A stretch of DNA of 64,000 nucleotides. Source: Anaerolineae bacterium (GTDB taxonomy: Bacteria > Chloroflexota > Anaerolineae > Aggregatilineales > Phototrophicaceae). Below, piece after piece: positions 1 to 7,301 of this stretch. Every line of letters begins with the position of its first letter. The first letter of the stretch is position 1. A program made the position numbers and the translations under genes. The stretch spans positions 248,001 through 312,000 of the forward strand of contig JAJDZV010000004.1 of the NCBI GenBank assembly GCA_022824465.1. The letters run 5' to 3'. The notes below the pieces were generated by a model that was not told where the DNA came from, made no database searches, and saw nothing but the letters and a program-made list of their open reading frames with translations.

Positions 1-59
1 CGCAGGGTCCTCGCCGCCATCAAACCAGACATGCCCGCGCCAACAATCGCAACATCCAC
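1..59 (-). CDS. FAD-dependent oxidoreductase, N-terminal fragment (partial)
   Basis: Read on the minus strand, a GTG at 59-57 opens a frame encoding a hydrophobic beta strand followed by a GAGMSG turn, the dinucleotide-binding Rossmann motif found at the extreme N-terminus of FAD- or NAD-dependent oxidoreductases and amine oxidases. A purine-rich AGGAAAGG lies about 8 bases upstream of the GTG, which supports this start; the nearby ATG further upstream is in another frame. Only about 19 codons are inside the window, so the substrate and subfamily cannot be told. It is transcribed away from the tmRNA gene. Confidence 0.6.
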   Translation of the reverse strand, partial: MDVAIVGAGMSGLMAARTL

Positions 60-182
60 AGAGACGCCTTTCCTTATACATGCGCTCGACCAAGCAATGA
101 TACAGCAATCAACATGATATGTTAGGTTGATTCAAAATCGCGCAGTCAATCCCGTCTCTAATGCGCTTCTATCAGATGAGCA

Positions 183-212
183 TTGCAATGGCGGCGCCGA
201 ATGTGCTACACT
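183..212 (+). promoter_or_regulatory. Candidate sigma70-type promoter for tmRNA
   Basis: TTGCAA at 183-188 and TACACT at 207-212 are separated by 18 bases, and a TGn extension (204-206) precedes the -10 element. A start near 219 would give a precursor with about 47 bases of 5' leader, to be removed by RNase P. Prediction from motif only. Confidence 0.45.
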
Positions 213-265
213 TCTGTTGCGCGGCAGTGATCGTCAAATTGGGGGCGAATGCTGCCAGTCATCAT

Positions 266-652
266 GGGGGCGAACTAGATTCGACGTTGGTGGCTGAAAC
301 CGCACGGCAAGCCGTGGCGCCACGACACGTAAAACTGGCAACGCACATAGGTGCAAAACCCAATTTCCAACCCCTTCCGATGGTTGCTTAGCCAACCGGG
401 ATGAGGGTGCAGAGGCAAAACGCCCTCTGCCGCTCCCGCAGCTTCGTCTCCCGGCGCGAACTGCGATGAGTGTCATAAAAAGCTAGGGCGCCCGCCGTCC
501 ACGCCGATAAGACGGCGCCAAGACCTGTCGGCTAGCCTCATGTGAACCGCGCGCTCTGGGCTGCGTGAGGCGAAACCTTTCAGAGAGCTAAGCTTGTAAA
601 TGTGCGAGATTCGAAACCAGCGGACCCGGGGGGCAGGTCCCCGGCGCTTCCA
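266..652 (+). ncRNA. ssrA: Transfer-messenger RNA (tmRNA), ribosome rescue
   Basis: tmRNA enters stalled ribosomes as an alanyl-tRNA mimic and then templates a degradation tag. The 5' end (266-272) pairs with 645-651 as a 7-bp acceptor stem that includes a G3-U70 pair, the alanine identity element, and the 5' segment contains the hallmark GATTCGACG. The tag frame starts at GCA 353-355, preceded by ATAGGT, and ends at TAG 389-391, giving the 12-residue tag AKPNFQPLPMVA. The end MVA replaces the more usual LAA/LVA. CCA is not encoded after the discriminator A at 652. The T-arm at the 3' end has a 6-bp stem with loop GGCAGGT, which lacks the normal TTC. The boundaries and tag are read from sequence; the identity is secure, the odd T-loop deserves checking. 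Confidence 0.9.
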
Positions 653-662
653 CTAAGGTGTG

Positions 663-690
663 CCGCCTTGGCTTCTGCCAGGCGGTTTTG
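663..690 (+). terminator. Rho-independent terminator after tmRNA
   Basis: CCGCC...TGGC pairs with GCCA...GGCGG around a TTCT loop, with one unpaired T, and is followed by TTTTGCTTT. It starts 10 bases after the mature tmRNA end, and the next gene's -10 box lies immediately downstream. Confidence 0.7.
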
Positions 691-698
691 CTTTCATT

Positions 699-707
699 TG
701 CTATAAT
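699..707 (+). promoter_or_regulatory. Extended -10 promoter element of the lipoprotein gene
   Basis: TGC followed by a perfect TATAAT (702-707). No good -35 is visible. The expected start point (about 714) is only a few bases before the ATG at 718, so the transcript would be nearly leaderless. Confidence 0.5.
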
Positions 708-717
708 CTGCCCCACA

Positions 718-1512
718 ATGAACCTTAAGGTAAACTCTGCGCTCCAGACAGCCGGCGTCGGCGTCATTGCGATCTTTCTCGCAGGCTGTGCTTCCAGCTC
801 TCCGCAATTGACCGCGACAGCCGTCTATAGCCAGGCGCGCGCCGAGGTCGAGAGCCTGCGCGCAACGGCAACCATTGTCCGCGCTCGAATGAAAACCACG
901 CTCGAATATGCCGGAACCCGCGTGGGACAGGCAGAAGAGGCCGGCGGCTTGCTTCGCTACAGTCTGATCAACCTCGGCACCGATACCAGCTTTGTCGAGA
1001 CGAGCGTTAGCCAGATCGAAAGCGCGCCTACTCGAAATCCGCAGCCTACGCCAGGTGACGTCCGCGCGCCTGACACTGGCGTGATTACGCCCCATCTTCC
1101 GCCTACCGACGTCCCAACCGTCATTGCGACCGCTCCTCCTGCCGCCACACTGCCTGCGCCCGATGACAGCCAACCGCGTCTGGAAAACATCGTGATGGCG
1201 TCTGGCGTGGACGATTCTGACTGCGCTTCCGACGCCAATCCCCGCTTCACGCCGCAATCGGAAGCGATCTATATCGTCGCCAATGCGCATAATGTTGCCG
1301 CAGGCGCCAATATCTCGTCTCGCTGGTATCGTCGCGGCACGGAAGTCGCCTATTTCAGTTTTCAGGCTGAAAACAACATAAACGGCAACTGCATCTGGTT
1401 CTTCATCGACCAGACCGATACGCCCTTTGTCCCCGGCGCCTGGAGCGTTGAGATTCGCGTCGACAACATCTCGATTGCCACACCGGTCAGCTTCCAGATC
1501 ACGGCCGAGTAA
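718..1512 (+). CDS. Secreted lipoprotein of unknown function
   Basis: 264 residues. The N-terminus has a short basic region, a hydrophobic stretch and a lipobox ending LAGC, so it should be exported and lipid-anchored at Cys near residue 26. A helical region follows (about 30-90), then a Pro/Thr-rich linker (about 105-165) and a C-terminal domain (about 170-264) rich in beta strands with a conserved-looking W-Y and FFID pattern that resembles an Ig-like fold. I do not recognise a named family. The start at 718 is chosen because it gives a normal signal peptide; an upstream in-frame GTG at 658 would lie inside the tmRNA terminator. There is no obvious ribosome-binding site, consistent with a near-leaderless message. 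Confidence 0.75.
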   Translation: MNLKVNSALQTAGVGVIAIFLAGCASSSPQLTATAVYSQARAEVESLRATATIVRARMKTTLEYAGTRVGQAEEAGGLLRYSLINLGTDTSFVETSVSQIESAPTRNPQPTPGDVRAPDTGVITPHLPPTDVPTVIATAPPAATLPAPDDSQPRLENIVMASGVDDSDCASDANPRFTPQSEAIYIVANAHNVAAGANISSRWYRRGTEVAYFSFQAENNINGNCIWFFIDQTDTPFVPGAWSVEIRVDNISIATPVSFQITAE

Positions 1513-1568
1513 GCGTCTTCTTGTGATGCTTCGGCAACTGGCGCGGTCGCGCGCGATCGGTTCCGATA

Positions 1569-1597
1569 TTGGCATCCCGCACAACTGCTGGCATAAT
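1569..1597 (+). promoter_or_regulatory. Candidate promoter for the STAS-like gene
   Basis: TTGGCA (1569-1574), 17-base spacer, CATAAT (1592-1597); predicted start about 50 bases or fewer before the ATG at 1647. Good match to sigma70 consensus. Confidence 0.5.
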
Positions 1598-1646
1598 TGT
1601 TGCGTACAAAAATGTGTGATGGTAGGCAGCAAACAGGATACGCGAG

Positions 1647-2039
1647 ATGGCAATAGTCACCCGCTGGGATAACAAGAAACAGACCATCGTCCTGCTTGAA
1701 TTCGAATCTGAATGGACCTGGGCCGATCTTGAAGAAGCGGTGCAGAAAGCCGATCGCTTGATTGGCAGCGTCGATAATATCGTCGATCTAATCATCGACC
1801 TTGAAGGCGCCGCGATCCCCCGCGACATCTTGACTGGCGCCAAGAACCTCCTGGCCGCCGGCGAAGCGCGACCGAACGAAGGCGCGCGCGTCGTTGTCGG
1901 CGCCAATGGCATGTTACAGACGATTTACCAGACGCTGCAGAAGACAATGACCAATGACGTCGCCGGGCGGGAAGTGCTCTTCGCTCCGAACATGTCGGAT
2001 GCTCGCGCCATCCTGCGTGGCTTGGCGCTTGATCGCTGA
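1647..2039 (+). CDS. Small STAS/SpoIIAA-like domain protein
   Basis: 130 residues, soluble, acidic. The order of predicted strands and helices (ITRWDNKKQTIVLLEF, then a helix of EEAVQKADRLI type, then VDLIIDLEG, then a helix and RVVVGAN) resembles the STAS / SEC14-like fold of anti-anti-sigma-factor-type proteins. No phosphorylatable Ser is clear after the IDLEG strand, so a canonical anti-anti-sigma role is unproven. It is a single-gene unit with its own promoter, followed 177 bases later by an ABC exporter gene. Function unknown; the family assignment is by fold pattern only. Confidence 0.65.
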   Translation: MAIVTRWDNKKQTIVLLEFESEWTWADLEEAVQKADRLIGSVDNIVDLIIDLEGAAIPRDILTGAKNLLAAGEARPNEGARVVVGANGMLQTIYQTLQKTMTNDVAGREVLFAPNMSDARAILRGLALDR

Positions 2040-2216
2040 CACGACATCGATCGCCTTTCGTTGCGCATTGTCTACGTGCCTGGAAAGCGCTCGGCCGCGG
2101 CTTCCCGGGAGAAGACGCCATCAGCCGTGATGCAACGCGATCCTAAACCAACGGGCAGTTGTTTTCATGCCGCTTCTACCGCCAACCTGTTGTCATAGAG
2201 GGAGCTAGCGATACGT

Positions 2217-4154
2217 ATGATGAGAGGCGGCGGTTGGTTCCGCTATTGGCATGGCGCTGACGTCACCGTGAAGCCGAATGTTACCCGTCGGCTGCTGCTG
2301 CGCGTGCTCGCCTATGCCAAGCCCTATCGCCTGCAAATCATCGGCATGCTCGCCACTATCTTGGTGACCACCGGGCTCGGCCTCCTCAGCCCATTGATAT
2401 TTCGCGAGATCATCGATTCCGCATTGCCCGACAAAGATATCGGCAAGCTCAACTTGCTGGTTCTTGGCTTATTGGCCATTCCCCTGGTCAGCGGCGCCGT
2501 CCGTATCGTGCAGCGCAAATTGAATGTAGCCATCGGCGAAGGCGTCATCTATGACCTGCGCGTGTCGCTCTATCTTCACCTGCAGAAAATGTCGCTCCGA
2601 TTCTTCACCAACACCAAATCCGGCGAGCTGATGAGCCGCTTGAACAACGACGTGGTCGGCGCCCAAAACGCCATCAGCAACACTATCGTATCCATCATCA
2701 CCAACATAATCACCGTCGTCGCCACCCTGGCCGTCATGATAAGTATGAAGTGGGAGCTGACGATATTGGGCGTGCTCGTGCTGCCGCTCTTCATTTTCTT
2801 CGCTCGCCGCTTGGGCAAACAGCTCAAGGAGATCGCGCGCGAGCAAATGGGTTACAACGCCCAGATGAACGCCATGATGAACGAAACGCTCAACATCAGC
2901 GGCGCATTGCTGGTCAAGCTGTTCGGGCGCATTGACGCCGAAGTCGAACACTTCGAGAAACGGGCCGCCGATGTGCGGGATTCGGGCATTCAGCGCGCCG
3001 TCCTGGGCACACAGTTCTTCGTGCTTATTGGGTTGGTAAGCGTCGCCGGCACCGCCCTCGTCTACTGGATCGGCGGCATCCTGGTCATACAAGACCAGTT
3101 CACAATCGGCGACATCGTAGCCTTCGTCACTTACCTCACTCAGCTTTACACGCCGCTCCAAGCTTTGACCAACGCCCCGGTCGACTTCGCTCAATCCATC
3201 GTAAGCTTTGAGCGGGTGTTCGAGATCATAGACCTGCCGCTGGAAATCGACGAGAAACCCGACGCCGTTTACCATAAGGACGTGCGCGGGGAATTGGCAT
3301 TCGACAAGGTCGCGTTTCGCTACGAGATTGACCGGCGCCAACTGCTCAGCAATGTCGAGCGGATCGGCCGCATGGAACATGTGGCGGCGACACGTTCCGG
3401 CGCTATCAGACAACGCGACAACGGCGGCGCAACCAGGGCGGCGGCGCATCAGGCTCGAGATCTGGCGCTTGACAATCTCACCTTTCGTATCGCGCCCGGC
3501 AAGCTTGTCGCCCTCGTCGGTCCCAGCGGCGCGGGAAAGACCACCCTCACCTACCTCATTCCTCGCCTCTACGACCCCTCGGCGGGAAGCATCACCCTCG
3601 ACGGGCACGACCTGCGCGACTTGACCTTAAGCACCATGGCGGAGAATATCGGCATGGTGACGCAGGAGACGTATCTATTCCACGATACCATCCGAACCAA
3701 CTTGCTCTATGCCAAGCCCGATGCGACTCAAACCGAGATTGAAGCGGCCGCCAAAGTCGCCCATATTCACGATTTCATCGCGGGGCTCAGAGACGGTTAC
3801 GACTCCATCGTAGGCGAGCGCGGCTATCGCTTGAGTGGCGGAGAGAAGCAGCGCATGGCGATCGCGCGCGTCGTCCTGAAAGACCCGCGAATCCTCGTCC
3901 TGGACGAAGCCACCAGCCACCTCGACAGCCAATCAGAAGCGCTGATACAAGACGCGCTCAGCCAGATCATGCGCGGACGCACCAGCATCGTCATCGCCCA
4001 TCGGCTCAGCACCATCCTCGCCGCCGACATGATTCTGGTGCTCAACCGCGGCGCAATCGTCGAACGCGGCGCCCATACCGAGTTGCTCGAAATCGGCGGT
4101 CTATACGCCAACCTGTACGAAACGCAATTCAGCCATCAACACGAACTAGCCTGA
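2217..4154 (+). CDS. ABC exporter, fused permease and ATPase (half-transporter)
   Basis: 645 residues. An exporter-type transmembrane domain with six helices occupies about residues 30-340. The nucleotide-binding domain follows with Walker A GPSGAGKTT, Q-loop in MVTQETYLF, signature LSGGEKQR, Walker B ILVLDEATSHLD and the H-switch IAHRLST. It should act as a dimer exporting a lipid, drug or peptide; the substrate cannot be inferred. Oddity: about 50 extra polar, Arg/Ala-rich residues (about 370-420) sit between the first beta strand of the ATPase domain (FDKVAFRYE) and the next (LALDNLTF), where most exporters have a short loop. Two consecutive ATGs open the frame; GAGGGAG lies about 12 bases upstream, a slightly long spacing. 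Confidence 0.9.
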   Translation: MMRGGGWFRYWHGADVTVKPNVTRRLLLRVLAYAKPYRLQIIGMLATILVTTGLGLLSPLIFREIIDSALPDKDIGKLNLLVLGLLAIPLVSGAVRIVQRKLNVAIGEGVIYDLRVSLYLHLQKMSLRFFTNTKSGELMSRLNNDVVGAQNAISNTIVSIITNIITVVATLAVMISMKWELTILGVLVLPLFIFFARRLGKQLKEIAREQMGYNAQMNAMMNETLNISGALLVKLFGRIDAEVEHFEKRAADVRDSGIQRAVLGTQFFVLIGLVSVAGTALVYWIGGILVIQDQFTIGDIVAFVTYLTQLYTPLQALTNAPVDFAQSIVSFERVFEIIDLPLEIDEKPDAVYHKDVRGELAFDKVAFRYEIDRRQLLSNVERIGRMEHVAATRSGAIRQRDNGGATRAAAHQARDLALDNLTFRIAPGKLVALVGPSGAGKTTLTYLIPRLYDPSAGSITLDGHDLRDLTLSTMAENIGMVTQETYLFHDTIRTNLLYAKPDATQTEIEAAAKVAHIHDFIAGLRDGYDSIVGERGYRLSGGEKQRMAIARVVLKDPRILVLDEATSHLDSQSEALIQDALSQIMRGRTSIVIAHRLSTILAADMILVLNRGAIVERGAHTELLEIGGLYANLYETQFSHQHELA

Positions 4155-4169
4155 GTGGAGTCAAGCGCG

Positions 4170-4940
4170 ATGAAAGCAACGATCACGCAGCTTGACGCCA
4201 GCCAGCTGGAGCTTGAGTGGCAGCGGCTCATTCGCCATGTCGCCGACAACAAATCGCAGTTCGTCTTGCTGCCGGAGATGTGCTTTTCCCCCTGGTTCTG
4301 CACAGCGCCGACGGCGGACGCGCGTACATGGATTGGCGCTGTCGCGGCGCATGAGGCCTGGCTTCGGCGCCTGCCGGAGCTCGGCGCGGAAATCGTCGCC
4401 GGCACGGCGCCCCGTATCATCGGCGACAAGCGCTATAACATGGCTTTCATCTGGTCGCCCAGGCACGGACTCGGGTGGCATCACCAGAAGACTTACCTGC
4501 CCAATGACGATGGCTACTGGGAAGCCAACTGGTATGATCGCGCGCCGATAGACTTTCAAGCGGCGAGTATCAACCAACTGACAGTCGGCTTTATGATCTG
4601 CACCGAAATCTGGTTCCTGCAGCACGCTCGAGATTATGGCAAACGAGGCGCGCATCTCTTGCTTAACCCGCGCAGCACTCCGCGCCATACCAACGCCAAG
4701 TGGCTGGCTGGCGGGCGAACGGCGGCGGTTGTCTCTGGAGCGTTCTGTCTGTCTTCGAATCACGCTGGCCGCGTCAATGGCTTGGCGCTGGGCGGCGCCG
4801 GCTGGCTCTGCGACCCCGATGGGCGCCTGCTCGCCACCACCGGCGAAGCAACGCCTTTCGCAACGCTAGAGCTCGACCTGGCGCTAGCCGAAAAAGCGAA
4901 AACCACTTATCCGCGCTACGTAGACGACAGCCCGCTCTAA
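4170..4940 (+). CDS. Carbon-nitrogen hydrolase (nitrilase superfamily)
   Basis: 256 residues, close to the usual 250-280 for this superfamily. The catalytic triad is visible: Glu in LLPEMCFSPW, Lys in HHQKTYLPND and Cys in GFMICTEIWF. Members cleave amide or nitrile C-N bonds in the cytoplasm; the substrate is not clear from sequence. ATG at 4170 is chosen over the in-frame GTG at 4155 because GTGGAG (4155-4160) then serves as ribosome-binding site at 9-base spacing. The gene begins 15 bases after the exporter stop, so the two are probably cotranscribed. Confidence 0.85.
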   Translation: MKATITQLDASQLELEWQRLIRHVADNKSQFVLLPEMCFSPWFCTAPTADARTWIGAVAAHEAWLRRLPELGAEIVAGTAPRIIGDKRYNMAFIWSPRHGLGWHHQKTYLPNDDGYWEANWYDRAPIDFQAASINQLTVGFMICTEIWFLQHARDYGKRGAHLLLNPRSTPRHTNAKWLAGGRTAAVVSGAFCLSSNHAGRVNGLALGGAGWLCDPDGRLLATTGEATPFATLELDLALAEKAKTTYPRYVDDSPL

Positions 4941-4953
4941 ACATCGCTATCGC

Positions 4954-4983
4954 TGGACAATTCTCGTGGCGCTCTGCTACGAT
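4954..4983 (+). promoter_or_regulatory. Candidate promoter for pth
   Basis: TGGACA (4954-4959), 18-base spacer, TACGAT (4978-4983), giving a leader of about 20 bases before the ATG at 5013. Confidence 0.4.
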
Positions 4984-5012
4984 ACGCCGACCTCAGCGAG
5001 CAAGAGAGAAAC

Positions 5013-6068
5013 ATGGCTGGCAAGCGCTTGGTCGTCGGGCTCGGCAATCCGGGTCCCAAATACGCTGATACTCGGCACAATGTCGGCTTCCGGGTGATTG
5101 ACGCATTGGTGGCGCGCTACCAGCTTGGCGCCGGACGGAGCGACAAGCGCGCCCTCACTTGGGAGGCGCGAGTCAGCGGCGAGCGCGTCAAACTGGCCAA
5201 GCCCATGACATTCATGAATCGCAGCGGCGAATCCGTGCGCCAGTTGATAGACTACTATGGAGTCCCTCCGACCGATTTGCTCGTCGTGCACGATGATTTG
5301 GACACGCCGTTCGGCAATTTGCGTTTGCGCCCAAACGGCGGGCATGGCGGGCAGAACGGATTGCGCAGCATCATTCAACACCTCGGCAGCCGGGAGTTCG
5401 CTCGTCTGCGCTTCGGTATCGGGCGGCCGCCGGGCAAAATGGATCCGGCGCATTATGTGCTGCAAGCATTCAGGGGCGACGATGCCATTCGCGCCGAGGA
5501 AATCGCCGGGCGCGCCGCAGATGCCATTGAAGTCTGGCTTTGCGATGGCATCGACCGGGCGATGTCGCGTTTCAATGGCGGCGCGGGAGGCCTTAGCGAC
5601 AAGCGAGACAAGGTCGACCTGGAGGAGCAGTTGGCGACCGCCCTGCGCGCCCACGAGCTGGCGCCGGCGGACGAAAAGCCGCTCAAGAAACTTATCAGGC
5701 TGCAGAAGAAAATGGGGTTGATCGACGATGCAGTGGCCAGCCACCTCCAGCTGGCGGACCTTTTGGCGCGCTCCGGCAAGAGCCAAGCCGCCATCGCCGA
5801 GAAAGTCAAGGCAGTGTCCATTCAACCGTCGCTGGTCGCCGAACAGCGCGAGATCGCGGAATGGCATCTGTCGCAAGACAGCCCAAAGAAAGCGGTGGGT
5901 CGCTATCTCATTCTGGCGCAGCACTTTCACGAACGTGACGAAGTCGCCGCGGCTCTTGGCGAAGTCAAGCGCGCTCTGGAGATAAATCCCCAACATCCCA
6001 AAGCCTTGGCGCTGCAGCGGTCGCTGGCGGACTCGCTTGCGTCGGCGCGTCAAAAGGAACAGGAATAG
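5013..6068 (+). CDS. pth: Peptidyl-tRNA hydrolase with C-terminal TPR extension
   Basis: Residues 1-190 are a complete Pth: GLGNPGPKYADTRHNVGF carries the substrate-binding Asn and catalytic His, HDDLD the acidic residue, and HGGQNGLRSI the second Asn. The enzyme recycles peptidyl-tRNA that drops off ribosomes. Typical Pth is 185-200 residues; this one is 351. The extra 155 residues are helical with tetratricopeptide-like repeats (for example AVASHLQLADLLARSGK, AVGRYLILAQHF, LGEVKRALEINPQHPKAL). The frame is continuous with no stop or compositional break, so it reads as a true fusion. Ribosome-binding site is purine-rich AAGAGAGAA. A serine-hydrolase gene follows 24 bases downstream, likely in the same transcript. 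Confidence 0.92.
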   Translation: MAGKRLVVGLGNPGPKYADTRHNVGFRVIDALVARYQLGAGRSDKRALTWEARVSGERVKLAKPMTFMNRSGESVRQLIDYYGVPPTDLLVVHDDLDTPFGNLRLRPNGGHGGQNGLRSIIQHLGSREFARLRFGIGRPPGKMDPAHYVLQAFRGDDAIRAEEIAGRAADAIEVWLCDGIDRAMSRFNGGAGGLSDKRDKVDLEEQLATALRAHELAPADEKPLKKLIRLQKKMGLIDDAVASHLQLADLLARSGKSQAAIAEKVKAVSIQPSLVAEQREIAEWHLSQDSPKKAVGRYLILAQHFHERDEVAAALGEVKRALEINPQHPKALALQRSLADSLASARQKEQE

Positions 6069-6092
6069 GTTCAGATGGGACAGGAGCATCAC

Positions 6093-7301
6093 ATGAATGT
6101 TATCGCGCCGGAAGTGGTCGGCATGTCGGCTGAACGCCTTGGCCGCATTAACAGCAAGCTGCAACAGTATGTCGACGAGTGCAAAGTCGCCGGTTTCGTC
6201 ACGCTCGTGGCGCGCGACGCTGAGGTGGTTCACTCGCAGGCATGCGGCTATCGCGATGCCGAGAGTCGCCTGCCGATGACGAAGGACACCATCTTCCGCA
6301 TCTACAGCATGACCAAGCCGATAACATCGGTCGCCTTGATGATGCTGCATGAAGAAGGCAAGTTCCAGCTGGTTGAGCCGGTGAGCCGCTATATCAGCGC
6401 CTATGGAAGCGCCAAGGTCTTGACCGGCTTCGACTATATGGGACCGCGATTGCAGGCGCAGAACCCGCCGATGACGATACAGCATCTTTTGACCCATACC
6501 GCCGGTTTGAGCTATGGATTCCATTACGACTCGCCGATCGACGACATGTATCGTGACTCAATCTTCCGCAGCGAGACGGCTTCGCTGGAAGAGAAGATCA
6601 TCGGCATGGCGGCGCTTCCCTTGCGCTTCCAGCCGGGCAGCGCCTGGTGTTACAGCATTGCCACCGATGTCTGTGGCTACCTGGTGCAAGTCCTCGCCGA
6701 TATGCCCTTCGAAGACTTCCTGGCTGAGCGCATATTCAAACCGCTGGGCATGACCGACACCGCGTTTCATGTGACGCCCGACAAGTTGAACCGCTTCGCA
6801 AAACTCTATCAGCATAATATACAGGATGGCAGCTTTCACGAGTACAAGGGCTCGCCGCATATCCCTTACCACGACTACACCAAGCCAGCAAATGCGCCAT
6901 CGGGTGGCGGCGGTCTGGTCTCCACCATAAGCGACTACTGGCGATTCGCCGCCATGCTCTTGAACGAAGGCGAGTTGAACGACGTCCGCATTATTGGGCG
7001 CAAAACGCTCGAATTCATGACGCGCAACCATATCAAGCCAGATCTTTTGCCGCTGGCGATAGGCTTCGCCAATATGCCCGGTCGCGGCTTTGGCCTGGGC
7101 TTTGATGTGATTATGGACGCGGCGCAAACCGGCGTGCTCAACTCGGATGGCAACTACGGCTGGAGCGGGGCCGCCGCCACCAACTTCTGGGTTGACCCGC
7201 AAGAGCAGCTCGTCGGCATCATCATGACCCAGCTTATGGACAATATGCTGCCTTTACAGCAAGACTTCCGGACGCTTTCTTATCAGGCGCTAATCGACTA
7301 G
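6093..7301 (+). CDS. Serine hydrolase, beta-lactamase/penicillin-binding-like (class C fold)
   Basis: 402 residues without signal peptide, so cytoplasmic. The nucleophile motif SxxK appears as SMTK within FRIYSMTKPITSVALMML, followed by LLTHTAGLSYG and a Tyr motif in WCYSIATDVCGYL. This is the pattern of EstB-type esterases and class C beta-lactamase relatives; resistance is not implied. ATG 6093 is chosen over 6075 because GGACAGGAG then precedes it at correct spacing. The stop TAG at 7299-7301 overlaps the stop of the convergent gene on the other strand through a shared CTAG. Confidence 0.87.
   Translation: MNVIAPEVVGMSAERLGRINSKLQQYVDECKVAGFVTLVARDAEVVHSQACGYRDAESRLPMTKDTIFRIYSMTKPITSVALMMLHEEGKFQLVEPVSRYISAYGSAKVLTGFDYMGPRLQAQNPPMTIQHLLTHTAGLSYGFHYDSPIDDMYRDSIFRSETASLEEKIIGMAALPLRFQPGSAWCYSIATDVCGYLVQVLADMPFEDFLAERIFKPLGMTDTAFHVTPDKLNRFAKLYQHNIQDGSFHEYKGSPHIPYHDYTKPANAPSGGGGLVSTISDYWRFAAMLLNEGELNDVRIIGRKTLEFMTRNHIKPDLLPLAIGFANMPGRGFGLGFDVIMDAAQTGVLNSDGNYGWSGAAATNFWVDPQEQLVGIIMTQLMDNMLPLQQDFRTLSYQALID

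Noticed and set aside
694..1653. 319-codon open frame on the minus strand
   Set aside because: Arg/Cys-rich product with no domain, antisense to a lipoprotein with a clear signal peptide and lipobox.
2469..3608. 379-codon open frame on the minus strand
   Set aside because: Antisense to the ABC exporter; no domain or ribosome-binding site.
4977..6524. 515-codon open frame on the minus strand
   Set aside because: It lies antisense to pth and the serine hydrolase, whose products are clearly recognisable; long antisense frames are expected from the GC-rich codon usage here.
6093..7301. True beta-lactamase resistance gene
   Set aside because: SxxK alone is shared by many esterases and peptidases; it lacks a signal peptide, so it is not in the right compartment for resistance.
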